Positions 14,735 through 15,756 of a stretch of 15,756 nucleotides of DNA are shown here, piece after piece. Numbering within the stretch: position 1 is the stretch's first letter; each line of letters opens with the position of its first letter. Origin of the DNA: Candidatus Dormiibacterota bacterium (GTDB lineage Bacteria > Chloroflexota > Dormibacteria > Dormibacterales > Dormibacteraceae); NCBI GenBank assembly GCA_955652585.1, contig CATPBF010000088.1, forward strand, positions 1-15,756, given 5' to 3'. A program made the position numbers and the translations under genes. A model generated the notes under the pieces. It made no database searches. It was given only the letters and a program-made list of their open reading frames with translations, and was not told where the DNA came from.

Positions 14735-15292
14735 GTGAGCGACCCGCCTCGTGACGACGAGAGCGATCTCGTCGAGCGCGCCAAGCGGGACCCCCGGCAG
14801 TTCGGGGCGCTCTACGACCGGCACTTTCAGCAGATTTACCGGTTCGTGTATTCAAGAGTGAGGGAGCAAACCGCGGCAGAAGACGTTACTTCGGAGATCT
14901 TCATGAAGGCTCTGAAGGCCATGCCCCGATACCAGGACACGGGGCGTCCTTTTGCTGCCTGGCTGTACCAGATCGCCGTCAACGCCATCGCCGACCGCTA
15001 CCGCACTTTGCGGCCGTCATCGCCATTGGAGGACTTCCACGACCTTTCCATCGCCGGCCCACCCCTGGAAGAGGAGGCCGCGCATCGCGACGAGATCCGC
15101 CGGATCTGGGTGCTCGTCGAGGCGCTGCCTGCTCAGCAGAAGACTGCCCTCGTGCTCAAGTTCCAGGAAGACATGAAGATCGAGGACATCGCCGTCGCCA
15201 TGGGCAAAACGGCGGGCGCCGTGAAGCTCCTCATCCACCGCGGGGTAAGCCGCCTCCGCGACGAGGCCGGCACCCTCAGGCCGGCGGAATGA
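14735..15292 (+). CDS. ECF-type RNA polymerase sigma factor
   Basis: This 185-residue protein has the two domains of ECF sigma factors. Sigma region 2 spans about 25-93 (FGALYDRHFQQIYRFVYSRV, AEDVTSEIFMKAL, FAAWLYQIAVNAIADRYR) and recognises the -10 element. Region 4 spans about 122-175 (ALPAQQKTALVLKFQEDM, IEDIAVAMGKTAGAVKLLIHRGVSRLRD) and holds the -35 helix-turn-helix. The start is GTG with GAAGG 5 nt upstream; the preceding region holds the sigma70-like promoter and a hairpin. It overlaps the next gene by ATGA, the usual layout for a sigma factor and its membrane anti-sigma partner. It redirects RNA polymerase to a stress or envelope regulon that cannot be read from this window. It is divergent from the pur cluster, with no evidence that it controls it. 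Confidence 0.93.
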   Translation: MSDPPRDDESDLVERAKRDPRQFGALYDRHFQQIYRFVYSRVREQTAAEDVTSEIFMKALKAMPRYQDTGRPFAAWLYQIAVNAIADRYRTLRPSSPLEDFHDLSIAGPPLEEEAAHRDEIRRIWVLVEALPAQQKTALVLKFQEDMKIEDIAVAMGKTAGAVKLLIHRGVSRLRDEAGTLRPAE

Positions 15293-15756
15293 GCATGCGG
15301 CACGACCCCGAGCTCGACGACATCCTGCAGGACGGGGAACTGAAGCACGTCGCTGACCTGCTGCGCGCGGGCCGCATGAGCGAAGACCCTCCGCTCGACG
15401 ACGCATTCCGCTCGGCGCTCCGGCGCCAGCTGATGAACCGGGCGTGGGGCATGGGTGGGCCCACCACCGAGCCCTGGTGGCGGAAAGCTTTTGGTCCGGC
15501 CGGCCTCGCGTGGGCTGGGGCGGCAGTGGGCGTGGTACTCATCGCCGCGGCCGTCGTGTTCACCGCCCTCACCAGCTCGTCGACTGGTGGCCTGACCCAG
15601 GAAGTCCAGGTCTCGAGCCCCATGTCCGATCAGGCCGCGGTCCGGCTCCAGCAGCCGATCCTGGTCACCTTCAACCAGCCGATGGATCACCAGGCCACCC
15701 AGAATGCGGTTCAGATCACGCCTGCGACCACGGTCGCGTTCACATGGAATGCGAAC
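15289..15756 (+). CDS. single-pass membrane protein with Ig-like domain, putative anti-sigma factor (runs off right edge)
   Basis: An open frame of 156 codons starts at an ATG overlapping the sigma-factor stop (ATGA; AGG 8 nt before) and runs off the window. The N-terminal 65 residues are charged and predicted cytoplasmic (DPELDDILQDGELKHVADLL, then DDAFRSALRRQLM). A single hydrophobic helix spans about 71-95 (AGLAWAGAAVGVVLIAAAVV). An extracytoplasmic part then begins, with PILVTFNQPMDHQATQNAVQ (123-142), which resembles the bacterial Ig-like 'Big_5' (SbsA-type) domain. Coupling to an ECF sigma gene and a cytoplasmic-helix/TM/sensor layout suggest an anti-sigma factor, although no zinc-binding HxxxCxxC is seen. 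It could instead be an envelope target of the sigma factor. The second ATG at 15295 is an alternative start. Confidence 0.75.
   Translation, partial: MSMRHDPELDDILQDGELKHVADLLRAGRMSEDPPLDDAFRSALRRQLMNRAWGMGGPTTEPWWRKAFGPAGLAWAGAAVGVVLIAAAVVFTALTSSSTGGLTQEVQVSSPMSDQAAVRLQQPILVTFNQPMDHQATQNAVQITPATTVAFTWNAN

Noticed and set aside
1..15756. CRISPR array, insertion sequence, tRNA, rRNA, phage or toxin-antitoxin module
   Set aside because: No regularly spaced repeats, transposase or integrase motifs, tRNA-like cloverleaf or rRNA-like stretch were seen; the window is core metabolism plus regulators.

Overview
The window is high-GC, gene-dense bacterial chromosome, and every long open frame outside the two ends can be assigned to a known family. 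It is dominated by one strand-consistent gene cluster of about 12.7 kb on the minus strand (about 14485 down to 1755). In order of transcription this reads purB, purC, purS, purQ, purL, purF, a tiny reading frame, purM, purN, purH, kynA, a 49-residue four-cysteine protein and an S9-family peptidase. The pur part has the relative gene order of the Bacillus pur operon (E-K-B-C-S-Q-L-F-M-N-H-D) with purE, purK and purD absent from the window. FGAM synthase is in the three-protein form (PurS/PurQ/PurL) and PurF carries the four cysteines of the iron-sulfur type. This suggests a high-GC member of the Gram-positive/Terrabacteria side of the tree, such as Chloroflexota, Dormibacterota or Actinomycetota. 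That is inference; no rRNA or other strong taxonomic marker is present.

Layout. Positions 1-141 (minus) are the start of a MarR-like regulator running off the left edge. Positions 142-259 are a divergent promoter region with an imperfect palindrome. Positions 260-1753 (plus) are a DHA2-type drug efflux transporter. Positions 1755-14485 (minus) are the purine/tryptophan/peptidase cluster, which meets the transporter tail to tail with one base between stop codons. Positions 14486-14734 are a divergent control region with a perfect TATAAT facing purB and a sigma70-like promoter facing right. Positions 14735-15292 (plus) are an ECF sigma factor, overlapped by a membrane protein (15289 to the right edge) with one transmembrane segment and the start of an extracellular Ig-like domain, probably its anti-sigma or sensor partner.

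How the genes work together. PurF makes phosphoribosylamine from PRPP. PurN formylates GAR (PurD, which makes GAR, is not here). PurS/Q/L converts FGAR to FGAM, PurM closes the ring to AIR, PurC makes SAICAR from CAIR, PurB releases fumarate, and PurH completes IMP. Tryptophan dioxygenase, the four-cysteine protein and the peptidase follow in the place where purD is often found. They may simply be co-transcribed, or link peptide/tryptophan salvage to nucleotide or NAD supply; the sequence does not decide this.

The most unusual points are: (1) a 30-codon (or 14-codon) reading frame that exactly bridges purF and purM, repeats the MQFEPP tail of PurF with only synonymous differences, and lies next to a very stable hairpin overlapping its ribosome binding site; (2) a probable CTG start for purN; (3) heavy use of non-ATG starts at overlapping junctions; (4) kynA and a four-cysteine microprotein inside a pur cluster; (5) the ECF sigma/Ig-like membrane protein pair; (6) a hairpin at the predicted 5' end of the pur transcript.
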